From Nitrospira sp. (GTDB lineage Bacteria; Nitrospirota; Nitrospiria; Nitrospirales; Nitrospiraceae), in NCBI GenBank assembly GCA_024998565.1, contig JACOEM010000014.1, positions 1-64,000 on the forward strand: a stretch of DNA of 64,000 nt, in the 5' to 3' direction. Below the pieces are notes generated by a model. It had not been told where the DNA came from. It did no database searches and saw only the letters and a program-made list of their open reading frames with translations. The position numbers were made by a program, and so were the translations under genes. This document shows positions 51,322 through 60,603 of the stretch, in pieces. Within the stretch, counting starts at the first letter, position 1; every line of letters starts with the position of its first letter.

Positions 51322-54174
51322 CTAACGGGGCTGAGCCGGGTCGGTTGGTGTCATTTGACGCTCGAGCACGGCGACGAGTTGCTGAACCGTACGTTCGAGC
51401 TGGGAGAAGAGGGCAGGGGCTTCGGCGAGCGTCCCGAGACGTCCGTTGGCCTCCAACTGACTGGCCACGAGCACCACTTCCGGTGCGCACAAGTTGCCTG
51501 CCGTGCCTTTGAGGCTATGAGCCGCCCGCTCAAGAGCGACGCCGTCGGCTTGCTTGATGGCCGCTTCGATCTCCTGGACCATGATCCGGTGTCGCTCCAA
51601 GAACAGACGAATCAACTGATCGAACAGATCCACATCGCCGCCGATATTGACCAGCATCGTGCTCGCGTCGAACACGCGGGCATCGGTCTTCGTCATTTCA
51701 CGGGGAGGCGTCGGGGCCGGTGCATGGTCCGGTGTCGCGAGGGGAGCCCACCGCTGCAAGATTCTACCGAGATCGTCGGTCTTCACCGGTTTGGAGAGAT
51801 AGTCATCCATACCGACGGCTTTGCAGCGCTCGCGGTCTCCCGGCATGGCGTTCGCCGTCAGCGCAATGATAGGGATATGGGCGCGGGTGCCGGATGCGGC
51901 GGGCTTCTGTTCCTGCTCGCGAATGCGGCGGGTCGCCTCATATCCATCCATCGTCGGCATCTGACAGTCCATGACGATCGCGGCATAGAGACCTCGTTCA
52001 AATGCCGCCACGGCCTCCTGGCCGTTCGATACAATGTCCGGCTGATACCCGAGGCGGTCCAGCATACGCACGGCCAGCTTCTGGTTCACCACATTGTCTT
52101 CTGCAACGAGGATACGCGGGCGGGCACGCTGTTCGGCCAAGGTGTGACGGGTGATCAATGTCGGGGCGATCGTCGGTCCCGCCGCCACCCCTGGAGCGGT
52201 GGCGGTGGCTGATCCCTGCAGACCGAACACGACGCGGAGACAGCCTTGAAGCTGGTCATGACGTACGGGCTTCGTCAGGTAGGCCGTAAAGCCTGCGCGC
52301 CGCGCTCGTTCGGCATGCCCCGGCTGGATCAGGGAGGTCAAGACGATCAAGCGAACCCCGGCACCCTGAGGGTGGGCTCTGATCTCCTGAGCCAGTTGAA
52401 GTCCATCTTTCCCCGGCATCAGCATATCGAGCACCGCCGCATCGTAGGGCCGGCCCTGTGCGGCAGCCTGTTCGAGCATCAGAATGGCTTCATCGGCATG
52501 ACGCGCCTGGCCGTCCTGCATCCCCCAGCCTGATACGAGATGATGAAGAATGGTGCGATTGGACTCATTATCGTCCACGATCAGAATACGGCGATTGCTC
52601 AACTCGACCGAAGGAACGATGGCCGGCGCACAGACCGCCTGCTTCTGAAATCTCGCCGTGCACCAGAACGTGGTGCCCTGGCCCGGTTGGCTGCGCAGCC
52701 CGACCTGACCACCCATGAGTTCCACCAATTGTTTGGAGATGGCGAGCCCCAGTCCCGTCCCTCCGTATTTTCTGGTGGTGGAACTGTCGGCTTGGGTGAA
52801 GGCCTGGAACAGCCGTGACTGCACGTCTTCGCTGATGCCGATGCCGGAGTCCGTCACTTCGAACTTGATGATGACCTCGGAAGGGGAGTCGCGTTCCAGA
52901 AAGGCCTGCAACGTGACTTCTCCTCGCTCGGTGAACTTGATGGCGTTGCCGACGAAATTCGTCAGCACCTGACGCAGCCGTCCGGGGTCGCCTCGTAACG
53001 CGTTCGGCACGGCGGCATGGACGAGGCCCGTAATCTCCAGGCCTTTACGCTGAGCCCGTTCCGCGAACTGAGACAACACGTCCTCAACGGTCGTACGCAG
53101 ATGAAAATCGAGGTGTTCCAATTCCAACTTGCCCGCCTCGATCTTGCTGCATTCCAGCACATCGTTGATGAGCGAAAGTTGCGCTTCTCCGCATTGCTGA
53201 ATGGTATTCGTGAAAGACCGTTGCTCTTCGGTCAACGGTGTCTCCAGCAACAAGCTCGCCATCCCGATCACGCCGTTCATCGGCGTGCGCAATTCGTGCG
53301 TGATCATGGCTAGAAACGACGACTTCGCCCGTGCCGCGGTCTGCGCCTGCTGAAGTGCCTGGTCCAACTGGCGGTTGCTCTCGCGAAGACGATCAGCGGT
53401 CTCGTTGAGCGCCCGGTGGGTGGCATGCACTTCACTCAGATCAATGGCAAAAGCCCGCACGAGGCCGTGTCCGGGGACCGGGCAGAGAGTCCAGCTATAA
53501 CAGGCTTCGCCTCGCACGACGTCCTGGGACGTCAAGGTTCGTCCTTCCAATAAGCAGGTCGCGACAAGCGCGGGGAGGTTGTCCGGAAGGATCTCCGGCT
53601 TTCCTGCAAGGTCGTATCCGAAGCGACCGAGTACGTCTGCCATGGCCGGATTCGCATAGACCAGATTTCCGTGCCGGTCGATTTCCACGATCGGATAGGG
53701 ACTTTCCTCGGCCACTTCGGCCAGACGGTCACGATCTTTCTCCAATTCGACTTCGCGTGACACATCGCGCAAGGTCATCAACGTGGCGACCGAGGGAATT
53801 CCGGAGATGCGAAGGTGTTGCCATTCGATCACAGTGGAATTGCCGGTTTCGCTCTCATCGTGACTGGCCGCCTGGCCGGCGTGAGAAAACGGCTCGTCAG
53901 GCAGTTTCACGATTCCCGTGGCGCGAAGCGAGTCGCTCAGATCGAGCCGCTGACCGAGGAGATCCGACAGCGCTTGTCCGGCACAGCCCCCCGGAGATCG
54001 CCTGAACAGACGAGCAGCGGTCCGATTCGCGAAAATAACGGTTTGCTCGGCCCCCAGAAGACAGATGCCCAGCGGCACCGCATCCCACAGCAGGGTTAAG
54101 ACCTCCGGTGGGACGGCCAGGCCGGCTGCGTGCTGGGGCTGCGGGGTGCGTGGATGCTGCGGATGATTCGTCAC
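51322..54174 (-). CDS. Hybrid sensor kinase: PAS-PAS-HisKA-HATPase-REC-REC-HPt
   Basis: 950 residues without membrane helices. Two PAS domains (about 25-135 and 150-260), HisKA with phospho-histidine in MITHELRTPMNGVIG near 305, HATPase (410-530, GTGLGLAIS), first receiver (550-670, IVDDNESN, VLDMLMPGKDG), second receiver (715-835, VAEDNVVNQ, VMDCQMPTMDG) and a phosphotransfer domain with AAHSLKGTAGN near 885. This BarA-like build supports an internal phosphorelay. It follows the HD-GYP gene with a 4-base overlap, so both probably serve one pathway. Its output regulator is not encoded alongside. Confidence 0.9.
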   Translation of the reverse strand: MTNHPQHPRTPQPQHAAGLAVPPEVLTLLWDAVPLGICLLGAEQTVIFANRTAARLFRRSPGGCAGQALSDLLGQRLDLSDSLRATGIVKLPDEPFSHAGQAASHDESETGNSTVIEWQHLRISGIPSVATLMTLRDVSREVELEKDRDRLAEVAEESPYPIVEIDRHGNLVYANPAMADVLGRFGYDLAGKPEILPDNLPALVATCLLEGRTLTSQDVVRGEACYSWTLCPVPGHGLVRAFAIDLSEVHATHRALNETADRLRESNRQLDQALQQAQTAARAKSSFLAMITHELRTPMNGVIGMASLLLETPLTEEQRSFTNTIQQCGEAQLSLINDVLECSKIEAGKLELEHLDFHLRTTVEDVLSQFAERAQRKGLEITGLVHAAVPNALRGDPGRLRQVLTNFVGNAIKFTERGEVTLQAFLERDSPSEVIIKFEVTDSGIGISEDVQSRLFQAFTQADSSTTRKYGGTGLGLAISKQLVELMGGQVGLRSQPGQGTTFWCTARFQKQAVCAPAIVPSVELSNRRILIVDDNESNRTILHHLVSGWGMQDGQARHADEAILMLEQAAAQGRPYDAAVLDMLMPGKDGLQLAQEIRAHPQGAGVRLIVLTSLIQPGHAERARRAGFTAYLTKPVRHDQLQGCLRVVFGLQGSATATAPGVAAGPTIAPTLITRHTLAEQRARPRILVAEDNVVNQKLAVRMLDRLGYQPDIVSNGQEAVAAFERGLYAAIVMDCQMPTMDGYEATRRIREQEQKPAASGTRAHIPIIALTANAMPGDRERCKAVGMDDYLSKPVKTDDLGRILQRWAPLATPDHAPAPTPPREMTKTDARVFDASTMLVNIGGDVDLFDQLIRLFLERHRIMVQEIEAAIKQADGVALERAAHSLKGTAGNLCAPEVVLVASQLEANGRLGTLAEAPALFSQLERTVQQLVAVLERQMTPTDPAQPR

Positions 54175-55424
54175 GAGCGAGCACCCACGGCAGGTTCAAG
54201 GTAGTGCGGGAGATCGACCTGTTCCAGTTTTGGATCCAATGCCCGAAGAATGGTGCGGGTCGGTTGGTCGGGCGGTTGGTTTTGCAGGTCGACTTCGAAA
54301 GGCTCCTGCTGACTCTGCCCTTCAGCTCCCTTGATAATTCGGATACGTGGTCTCAACCGGTCTTCATGATTCAGACCGACGACCAATGCGCATTCATTGG
54401 TATTCAGCTTGATGAGACTCCCCAGAGGGTAGACGCCCAAGGCCTTGATGGCGACCTCCACCAGCGTCTTCTCATACCGGCCTTTCGCTCCCAAGACGAA
54501 GAGCTGCCGGATCGCATCGTGCGGCAACAGCGGCGGACGGCCATGGCGCGCACTGACTAAATCGTCGTAGCTGTCCGCCAAACCCACCAGTTGCGCCAAC
54601 GTGGAGACACTGTCGTGCTTCAGGCGTTGAGGAAACCCGCTCCCGTCCTGATATTCATGATGTTGCAGGATAATGCGAGAGACCGCATCGGGGACCGTGC
54701 CCACTTGAGCGAGTACGGTAGCCGCCAATTGCGGGTGCTGTCTCATGAGGACCTGCTCCTGATCGGTCAGCGGGGTGGTCTTTCGATACAGGTTACGCGG
54801 GAGCCGCACGTAACCGATGTCGTGAAGCAGAGCCCCCAACCCGAGCGCTTCCAGATCGGCTTCCGCACAGCCGTTTTCCACCGCCAGAATGAGCGTGAGC
54901 ACGCAGACATCCATGCCATGGCTGGCGAGGGTGGCGTCGAAACGTCGGACTTTATCCAGACAGAACTGGATCAGCATCGCTTCCGGCTGTGCCACGATCT
55001 GCTCCAGGAGCCTGCTCACGATCGGCTTCAGGGCCGCGATCTTTGGCGGGTTACCCGCTTCGAGGTCACTGAAGACGCGTTCCACGGCAGCCATGCTTTC
55101 CCGATAGGCTGCGGCAGCCACTGCAGCGTGCGAACTCTGCTCGCTCTCCTGCGGCACGACGGCTTCAACATTGGCCGGCGGCGGTTCTTCCGGAGGAGGC
55201 ACGGCGGCCGGCGCTGGCGGGGTGGCAGCCCCGACGTCCAGCCCGCGGTCAGTATCGATGGTGACGACGAGGATGCCATGGCGTTTGAGTTGCACGATGT
55301 CGTCGGGATTTGAAACCAACCACTTATGGAGGAGAAACGGAGTGCGGTACCAAGGCTGATCCAAACCGGCGATAAACATGCCGACGGTGAGCTGATCGAT
55401 AGAGATGTGCTTTGTCGAAGCCAT
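54171..55424 (-). CDS. HD-GYP c-di-GMP phosphodiesterase-type protein
   Basis: 417 residues: an N-terminal DUF3391-like domain (SIDQLTVGMFIAGLDQPWYR), a Pro/Ala linker, and an HD-GYP domain with LGALLHDIGYVRLP and HHEYQDGSGFP. In the usual HDIGK motif the lysine is replaced by tyrosine, and GYP reads GFP; metal ligands His and Asp are kept. It should degrade c-di-GMP, though the changes may alter activity. First gene of a two-gene minus-strand operon with a FliA-type promoter. Confidence 0.85.
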   Translation of the reverse strand: MASTKHISIDQLTVGMFIAGLDQPWYRTPFLLHKWLVSNPDDIVQLKRHGILVVTIDTDRGLDVGAATPPAPAAVPPPEEPPPANVEAVVPQESEQSSHAAVAAAAYRESMAAVERVFSDLEAGNPPKIAALKPIVSRLLEQIVAQPEAMLIQFCLDKVRRFDATLASHGMDVCVLTLILAVENGCAEADLEALGLGALLHDIGYVRLPRNLYRKTTPLTDQEQVLMRQHPQLAATVLAQVGTVPDAVSRIILQHHEYQDGSGFPQRLKHDSVSTLAQLVGLADSYDDLVSARHGRPPLLPHDAIRQLFVLGAKGRYEKTLVEVAIKALGVYPLGSLIKLNTNECALVVGLNHEDRLRPRIRIIKGAEGQSQQEPFEVDLQNQPPDQPTRTILRALDPKLEQVDLPHYLEPAVGARS

Positions 55425-55501
55425 ATCAGAGCTGTACCTACTGCCAACACGGATTGGATTGAGCGCAGTGTTTCCGGTGATTCATCTATGATGTAACGTT
55501 C

Positions 55502-55529
55502 ATATCGGTTGATCAGAGGCCGGTCTTTA
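55502..55529 (-). promoter_or_regulatory. Candidate sigma-28 promoter of the HD-GYP operon
   Basis: On the minus strand, TAAAGACC, a 12-base spacer and ACCGATAT lie 77 bases before the HD-GYP start. The -35 half TAAAG and CCGAT of the -10 are exact. Confidence 0.5.
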
Positions 55530-55559
55530 CCTGTGCGACCACTTAGATCCACCGGTTCC

Positions 55560-55587
55560 TTCAGGTCTTGCGAAAGGCGACCGATAG
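55560..55587 (+). promoter_or_regulatory. Candidate sigma-28 promoter of the PilZ gene
   Basis: TTCAGGTC, a 12-base spacer and ACCGATAG lie 47 bases before the ATG at 55635. The -35 half is weak; the -10 half and spacing agree with the other candidates. It is back to back with the promoter of the HD-GYP operon. Confidence 0.38.
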
Positions 55588-55634
55588 AGCTGACGAGGGT
55601 GCGTCTACGCACCTGCAGGGTGGGGGAAGAGTCT

Positions 55635-56348
55635 ATGAGCGAACTGGTTATTCATCGTCATCCGTCCTCGTTTCTGTCGGTCGGTCTCTCGCTTCAGCTC
55701 AGCGTGTCGCAGGACGACACGCGGGGGCAATACGGCTCATCGGTCCTGGGGTGGAAACACCGGAGCTGGATCGTCTGTGAATGGCCGTTTCATTTGGGGC
55801 AGCCGGTTCCTTGCGTGAAAGGAACCATCTGCCTGCTGCGGTACATCCATGAAGGAAACATGATCGGATATCGCACGAAGGTGCTGGACACGCAGATGCA
55901 ACCCTTCCCGTTTCTGCTGCTCGCATTTCCCTCCGAGCTGGAAGAGGTGCCGCTCCGGAAGCACGGGCGGGTATCGGCCCAGGAGCCGATTGTCTTGTCT
56001 GTCGTGCAGGAGTTCGCATCCAACCTGCCAAATGAACCCCCGATCCGAATCGGCGGGCTCCTGAAGGATTTGAGTGCCTCCGGCTGCGCCGTGCTCATTC
56101 AACGTCCGGTACAGGACTTTTACCCGGGGATGGCTCTGCTTGTTGAGTTTGAAATCACCGGCACCGGACACGTCAACAATCTGACAGGGGTCGTCCGAAA
56201 CCTGTCACCGCAGGCCGACGGAACGCATCTTGGTCTGGAGTTCCGGTTCGACGGCAAAGAAACGATCGAGTACCGGGGCTGGGGAGGATCAGTGCGGAAC
56301 GCGCTTGAATCCTTCGTACATCGTAAACATACCTTCGAGTCCGCCTAG
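55635..56348 (+). CDS. YcgR-like PilZ flagellar brake protein
   Basis: 237 residues: an N-terminal YcgR-N-like domain (about 1-105) and a C-terminal PilZ domain with both c-di-GMP-binding motifs, RKHGR (RxxxR) and DLSASG (D/NxSxxG). Proteins of this build bind the motor when c-di-GMP rises and slow or bias it. It is divergent from an HD-GYP phosphodiesterase that would lower c-di-GMP. A likely FliA promoter places it in the late flagellar class. Start chosen at 55635 after GGGGGAAGAG. Confidence 0.82.
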   Translation: MSELVIHRHPSSFLSVGLSLQLSVSQDDTRGQYGSSVLGWKHRSWIVCEWPFHLGQPVPCVKGTICLLRYIHEGNMIGYRTKVLDTQMQPFPFLLLAFPSELEEVPLRKHGRVSAQEPIVLSVVQEFASNLPNEPPIRIGGLLKDLSASGCAVLIQRPVQDFYPGMALLVEFEITGTGHVNNLTGVVRNLSPQADGTHLGLEFRFDGKETIEYRGWGGSVRNALESFVHRKHTFESA

Positions 56349-56544
56349 ACTGCAGCGGTTGCCGATGACTGGGAAGTTTTTGCCCGGTCCTGTGCCGCCA
56401 CTCGCTCCCAACGCCCGGAAATCCCGTCGTTTCAATTCCTCCCGCCATACACGCCAGTGGCATACATCTTGATTGGTATCCCGTTGCCACACCTCGTCCT
56501 GTGAGGGACGCAGGCCATGTTCAGGAGCAAGAGGGACGACAATC

Positions 56545-57738
56545 ATGACGCTTCATACACAGAGTGCCAAGCTCAATCCTCGCTGGTGTCTCGCACAGGA
56601 TACGATCGACCGGCAGGATATCGACCATTTGATCGAGTGGCTGCGGACCTATCCTCGCCTCACCAAGGGGGCGGTGACCCTCGACTTTGAACGCCAATGG
56701 TCGGAATGGCTGGGGCGTCCCTATTCGGTACACTGCAACTCCGGTTCGTCGGCCAATCTGTTGATGTATTACGCCTTGCTGCGCTCCGGCAAGCTGCGCA
56801 ACACGAATGTGATCGTCCCGAGTGTCGGATGGGTGACTTCGATCGCTCCGGCGATTCAATTCGGCTTCACACCCATCATGTGCGAGGCCGATCCTGATAC
56901 CTTCGGACTTGACCTCAATCATCTGGAAGACCTCTTACAACGCCATGACGCGCAGACGGTATTACTCGTTCAAGTGCTCGGCGTCCCGCATCGCATGCAG
57001 GAACTGCAGACCCTGAAGGACCGATACGGGTTTTATCTGCTCGAAGATGCCTGCGCCGCCATCGGAGCGGAATATGGCGGCAAGAAGATCGGCACATTCG
57101 GCGATATGGCGAGCTTCTCCTTCTATTTCGGCCATCAGATGTCCACGATCGAAGGCGGCATGGTGTCGACCAGCGACAAGCATCTGGCGGACATGCTCCT
57201 GATGCTGCGCAGCCACGGGTGGAGCAAGGACCTCGACCAGAGTAGTCATCAGGCATTGGTGACGCAATACCAGGTCGACGATTTCCACTCGCCCTTCGTG
57301 TTTTACGAGCCGGGCTTCAATCTCCGCTCAACGGATCTCAATGCCTTTATCGGCATCGAGCAACTACACAAACTGGACTGGATGACCGGGCAACGTCAGG
57401 CCAATCATGAACGATACCTGCAGCACTTGGGCGGGCGGTTCTATACGCAGCGCCCGCCGAAAGGGAGCAAGGTCGCCAGCATCTCCTTCGGGCTGCTCGC
57501 GGATTCGACGGAGCAACGTCGTCGAATTGTCCGGGCGTTGGTCGCAGAAGGAGTGGAAACGAGAATCTTCTCCGCCGGCAACCTAGGGCTCCATCCTTTC
57601 TGGATGAACCGCTACGGGAAGGCCAGTTTCCCTGTCGCGGACCGCGTGCATCATTGCGGCTTCTTCCTGCCCAATCACGCCTCCATGAACGAACAGGATG
57701 TGGCTCACATCGCACGGATTGTCCTGGAGGCCGCGTGA
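56545..57738 (+). CDS. DegT-family PLP enzyme with His for Lys (3-dehydratase-like)
   Basis: 397 residues of the DegT/DnrJ/EryC1 aminotransferase fold: NSGSSANLLM binds the cofactor phosphate and LLEDACAAIGAEYGG holds the ring-binding aspartate. In the segment FSFYFGHQMSTIEGG the Schiff-base lysine is replaced by H197. The same exchange is known in ColD and in the CDP-sugar 3-dehydratase E1, which remove the C3 hydroxyl instead of transaminating. A nucleotide-sugar 3-dehydratase is therefore the best guess. Start ATG 56545 follows GAGGGACGAC. First gene of the sugar cluster. Confidence 0.72.
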   Translation: MTLHTQSAKLNPRWCLAQDTIDRQDIDHLIEWLRTYPRLTKGAVTLDFERQWSEWLGRPYSVHCNSGSSANLLMYYALLRSGKLRNTNVIVPSVGWVTSIAPAIQFGFTPIMCEADPDTFGLDLNHLEDLLQRHDAQTVLLVQVLGVPHRMQELQTLKDRYGFYLLEDACAAIGAEYGGKKIGTFGDMASFSFYFGHQMSTIEGGMVSTSDKHLADMLLMLRSHGWSKDLDQSSHQALVTQYQVDDFHSPFVFYEPGFNLRSTDLNAFIGIEQLHKLDWMTGQRQANHERYLQHLGGRFYTQRPPKGSKVASISFGLLADSTEQRRRIVRALVAEGVETRIFSAGNLGLHPFWMNRYGKASFPVADRVHHCGFFLPNHASMNEQDVAHIARIVLEAA

Positions 57739-57790
57739 CAGCATTGGTGTATGTGAGCAGCTATGTATTCACCGTGGAGCTTGTTCGATC

Positions 57791-58738
57791 ATGACGACAG
57801 CCTCGACCCATGTGCTCGTGACCGGCGGCGCCGGTTATCTCGGCTCCGTGCTCAGTAAACGTTTACTGGAACGTGGCTACAAGGTCACCGTCCTGGACAA
57901 TTTCATGTATCGCCAAAACAGTTTGATGGATTGTTGCGGCGAGGAGGGCTTCCAGGTGGTGCGTGGCGATTGCCGCGACGAACGCCTGTTGACCGATCTC
58001 CTGCGAACGGCCGACCTCATCATTCCGCTTGCGGCGCTGGTCGGGGCACCGCTCTGTGACCGTGATCGCGTCGGAGCCTACACGGTCAACTTCGAGGCCG
58101 TTCAGCTCTTGTGCAAACTGTCTTCTCCCCGGCAGCGGATCATTTTTCCCGTCACGAACAGCGGCTATGGCATCGGGCAACCGGGCGTACCCTGCACGGA
58201 GGAGTCACCGCTACGCCCCATCAGCCTCTATGGCGAAACCAAAGTGAAAGCCGAGCGGGTGGTGTTGGACCGCGGAAACGCCATCACGCTGCGCCTGGCC
58301 ACGGTGTTCGGCGTATCGCCCAGAATGCGCATGGATCTGCTGGTCAACGATTTCGTCTGGCGCGCCGTGCAGGATCGCGCCGTCGTCGTATTCGAAGGAC
58401 ACTGTAAACGCAACTATATCCATATCCGGGACGTCGTCCGGACGTTTCTGCATGCCATCGATCATTTCGACGAGATGAAAGATCGTCCGTATAACGTGGG
58501 CCTGGACGATGCCAACCTCTCGAAACTCGAACTCTGCCAGGTCATCCAAACGCTCATTCCGCATTTCGTGTCGTTCGAGGCGCCGATCGGCGAGGACCCC
58601 GACAAGCGCGACTATATCGTATCCAATCAGCGTCTATTGGCAACCGGGTTCAAGCCGGAGTGGTCCTTGGAACGCGGCATTCGTGAGTTGATGAAGTGTT
58701 ACACGATCATCAAAGCCGGTCAGTATGCCAATGTCTGA
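57791..58738 (+). CDS. NAD-dependent sugar epimerase/dehydratase
   Basis: 315 residues of the extended short-chain dehydrogenase family: TGGAGYLGS nucleotide motif, NSGYG and the catalytic YGETK (Tyr-x3-Lys). It likely acts on a nucleotide sugar as epimerase, dehydratase or 4-reductase; substrate is unknown. The ATG at 57791 lacks a strong ribosome-binding site. It lies between the DegT-family gene and the GHMP kinase. Confidence 0.8.
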   Translation: MTTASTHVLVTGGAGYLGSVLSKRLLERGYKVTVLDNFMYRQNSLMDCCGEEGFQVVRGDCRDERLLTDLLRTADLIIPLAALVGAPLCDRDRVGAYTVNFEAVQLLCKLSSPRQRIIFPVTNSGYGIGQPGVPCTEESPLRPISLYGETKVKAERVVLDRGNAITLRLATVFGVSPRMRMDLLVNDFVWRAVQDRAVVVFEGHCKRNYIHIRDVVRTFLHAIDHFDEMKDRPYNVGLDDANLSKLELCQVIQTLIPHFVSFEAPIGEDPDKRDYIVSNQRLLATGFKPEWSLERGIRELMKCYTIIKAGQYANV

Positions 58739-58768
58739 TTCGGAATCGGGTGGACGGGGAGGGCATCG

Positions 58769-59839
58769 ATGATTATCAGTCGAACACCGTTCCGGATGTC
58801 CTTCTTCGGCGGGGGTACCGATTATCCCGTGTGGTTCCGTGAACATGGCGGCGCCGTCCTCGCCACGACCATCGATAAGTATTGCTACATCAGCTGCCGC
58901 CGCCTGCCGCCGTTTTTCGAGCACCGGTCGCGCATTGCCTATTCACGCATCGAGTTGGTGAAGAGTCATGACGACATCGAACATCCAGCCGTTCGCGGAG
59001 TCCTGAAGTATCTCAACATCAACGACGGCCTGGAGATTCACCACGACGGAGACCTGCCGGCCCGCACGGGGTTGGGATCGAGCTCGTCGTTCACGGTCGG
59101 CCTGCTCCACACGCTGTACGCGCTGCAGCACATCATGCCCAGCAAGGACCAGCTGGCCCAAGCAGCCATCCACGTCGAGCAGAACGTGCTGGGCGAAGCC
59201 GTCGGATGCCAGGATCAGGTCCTCGCGGCGCATGGCAGTCTCTGCAAGGCCACGTTTTTTCCGAACGGAGAGATCGGCCATACCCCCATCATCATGCAGC
59301 CCGACCGGCTTGCCGCTTTCCAAAGCCACCTGCAGCTCTACTTCACGGGCTTCTCCCGAATTGCCTCGGAAGTGGCGCGGGAGCAGATCGATCGCACGAA
59401 GCAACGCACAGCCGAACTGTTTGCCATGTTGCAGATGGTGGAGGAGGGCATCGCAATCCTCACCGGCGGCGGCGATCTGGCTGCGTTTGGAACCCTGCTC
59501 CATGAAGGCTGGATGCTCAAGCGGCGCCTGACGTCACGGATCACGACTCCGGCCATCGACGAGATTTACACGGCGGCAAGAGCGGCCGGCGCACTGGGCG
59601 GAAAGTTGCTGGGCGCCGGAGGCGGGGGGTTCATGCTCCTGTTTGCCAAGCCCGAGGACCATGAGCGGATTCGCCTGGCGCTGCCCGGGTTGTTACAGGT
59701 TCCGTTTAAGTTTGAGGGTCTGGGGACACAGATCGTGTTTTATCAGGAAGATCATCTCATGCTCGACGACGTGTGGGCGCAGCACTCGGCGGATACGGCC
59801 TCCCAGTTGAAGGCCGCGTTACTCGGAAAGGCGGCGTGA
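58769..59839 (+). CDS. hddA: GHMP kinase, heptose-7-phosphate kinase-like (HddA)
   Basis: 356 residues beginning MIISRTPFRMSFFGGGTDYP, with the GHMP phosphate loop PARTGLGSSSSF and the C-terminal KLLGAGGGGFMLLF, as in D-glycero-alpha-D-manno-heptose-7-phosphate kinase. It would phosphorylate C1 of heptose 7-phosphate on the way to GDP-heptose. A nucleotidyltransferase gene follows directly, as in hdd clusters. gmhA and gmhB are not in the window. Other GHMP sugar kinases cannot be fully excluded. Confidence 0.78.
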   Translation: MIISRTPFRMSFFGGGTDYPVWFREHGGAVLATTIDKYCYISCRRLPPFFEHRSRIAYSRIELVKSHDDIEHPAVRGVLKYLNINDGLEIHHDGDLPARTGLGSSSSFTVGLLHTLYALQHIMPSKDQLAQAAIHVEQNVLGEAVGCQDQVLAAHGSLCKATFFPNGEIGHTPIIMQPDRLAAFQSHLQLYFTGFSRIASEVAREQIDRTKQRTAELFAMLQMVEEGIAILTGGGDLAAFGTLLHEGWMLKRRLTSRITTPAIDEIYTAARAAGALGGKLLGAGGGGFMLLFAKPEDHERIRLALPGLLQVPFKFEGLGTQIVFYQEDHLMLDDVWAQHSADTASQLKAALLGKAA

Positions 59840-59841
59840 CA

Positions 59842-60603
59842 ATGGGCCGGTTCGCGGACTGCGATGTGGTCGTTCTATGCGGGGGACTCGGTACACGCCT
59901 GCAATCGGTCGTGGCGGATCGCCCGAAATCGATGGCGGAGATTCATGGCCGCCCGTTTGTGGCGTGCCTCGTCGAACATTTCCTGCGGCACGGCGCCCGG
60001 CGATTCATTTTCAGCACCGGATATAAGGGCGACATGATCGAGGACTGGTTTGGGCGCCATCGCGGCGGGTATGAAACTCTGTTCGTCCGCGACCCCGCTC
60101 CGCTGGGGACGGGCGGAGCGGTCGCGCAAGCCATGAAGCTCGTTCGCAGTAATCCATTTTTGGTGCTGAACGGAGACTCGCTCTGTGAGCTCGATCCGGA
60201 GCGACTCCTGCGATTCCATACCCGTAAACGCGCTCGCGTGACGATCGCGGTCACGCCAGCCGATACACGCGAAGATACCGGAGCCGTCACGTTAGGGGAG
60301 GACGACCGCCTCCTGTCCATGGTGGAGAAGCCGCGCCGCAGAATGACGGGTTATCACAACGCCGGCATCTATCTGTTCGATCGTACCGTCGAAGCGTTGT
60401 TTCCGAAGAGTCATTCCTGGTCCCTGGAGCGCGAGTTACTTCCGCTGCTGATCACCGAACCCTGCTATGGATTCGTCACAGCCAGCCCCCTGTACGACAT
60501 CGGCACCCCAGAACGCCTCGCGCATTTTCGCGAAGTCTGGAAAGATCCGTCGGTCCATTATCCGGTCATGTCCATGAATCAGGAACAAGGATCGCTGCTG
60601 TAA
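59842..60603 (+). CDS. hddC: Sugar-1-phosphate nucleotidyltransferase (HddC-like)
   Basis: 253 residues with the signature VVLCGGLGTRLQSVVADRPKSM and NGDSL metal-binding site, of the NTP-transferase family near HddC. With the kinase upstream it would form GDP- or another NDP-activated heptose. ATG 59842 overlaps no gene; an in-frame GTG at 59836 overlaps the kinase stop and is also possible. The stop overlaps the next ATG in TAATG. Confidence 0.75.
   Translation: MGRFADCDVVVLCGGLGTRLQSVVADRPKSMAEIHGRPFVACLVEHFLRHGARRFIFSTGYKGDMIEDWFGRHRGGYETLFVRDPAPLGTGGAVAQAMKLVRSNPFLVLNGDSLCELDPERLLRFHTRKRARVTIAVTPADTREDTGAVTLGEDDRLLSMVEKPRRRMTGYHNAGIYLFDRTVEALFPKSHSWSLERELLPLLITEPCYGFVTASPLYDIGTPERLAHFREVWKDPSVHYPVMSMNQEQGSLL

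Noticed and set aside
56361..56368. FliA-type -10 element (GCCGATGA) before the sugar cluster
   Set aside because: No -35-like octamer is found at the 12-base spacing and the distance to the start is much larger than in the other candidates.
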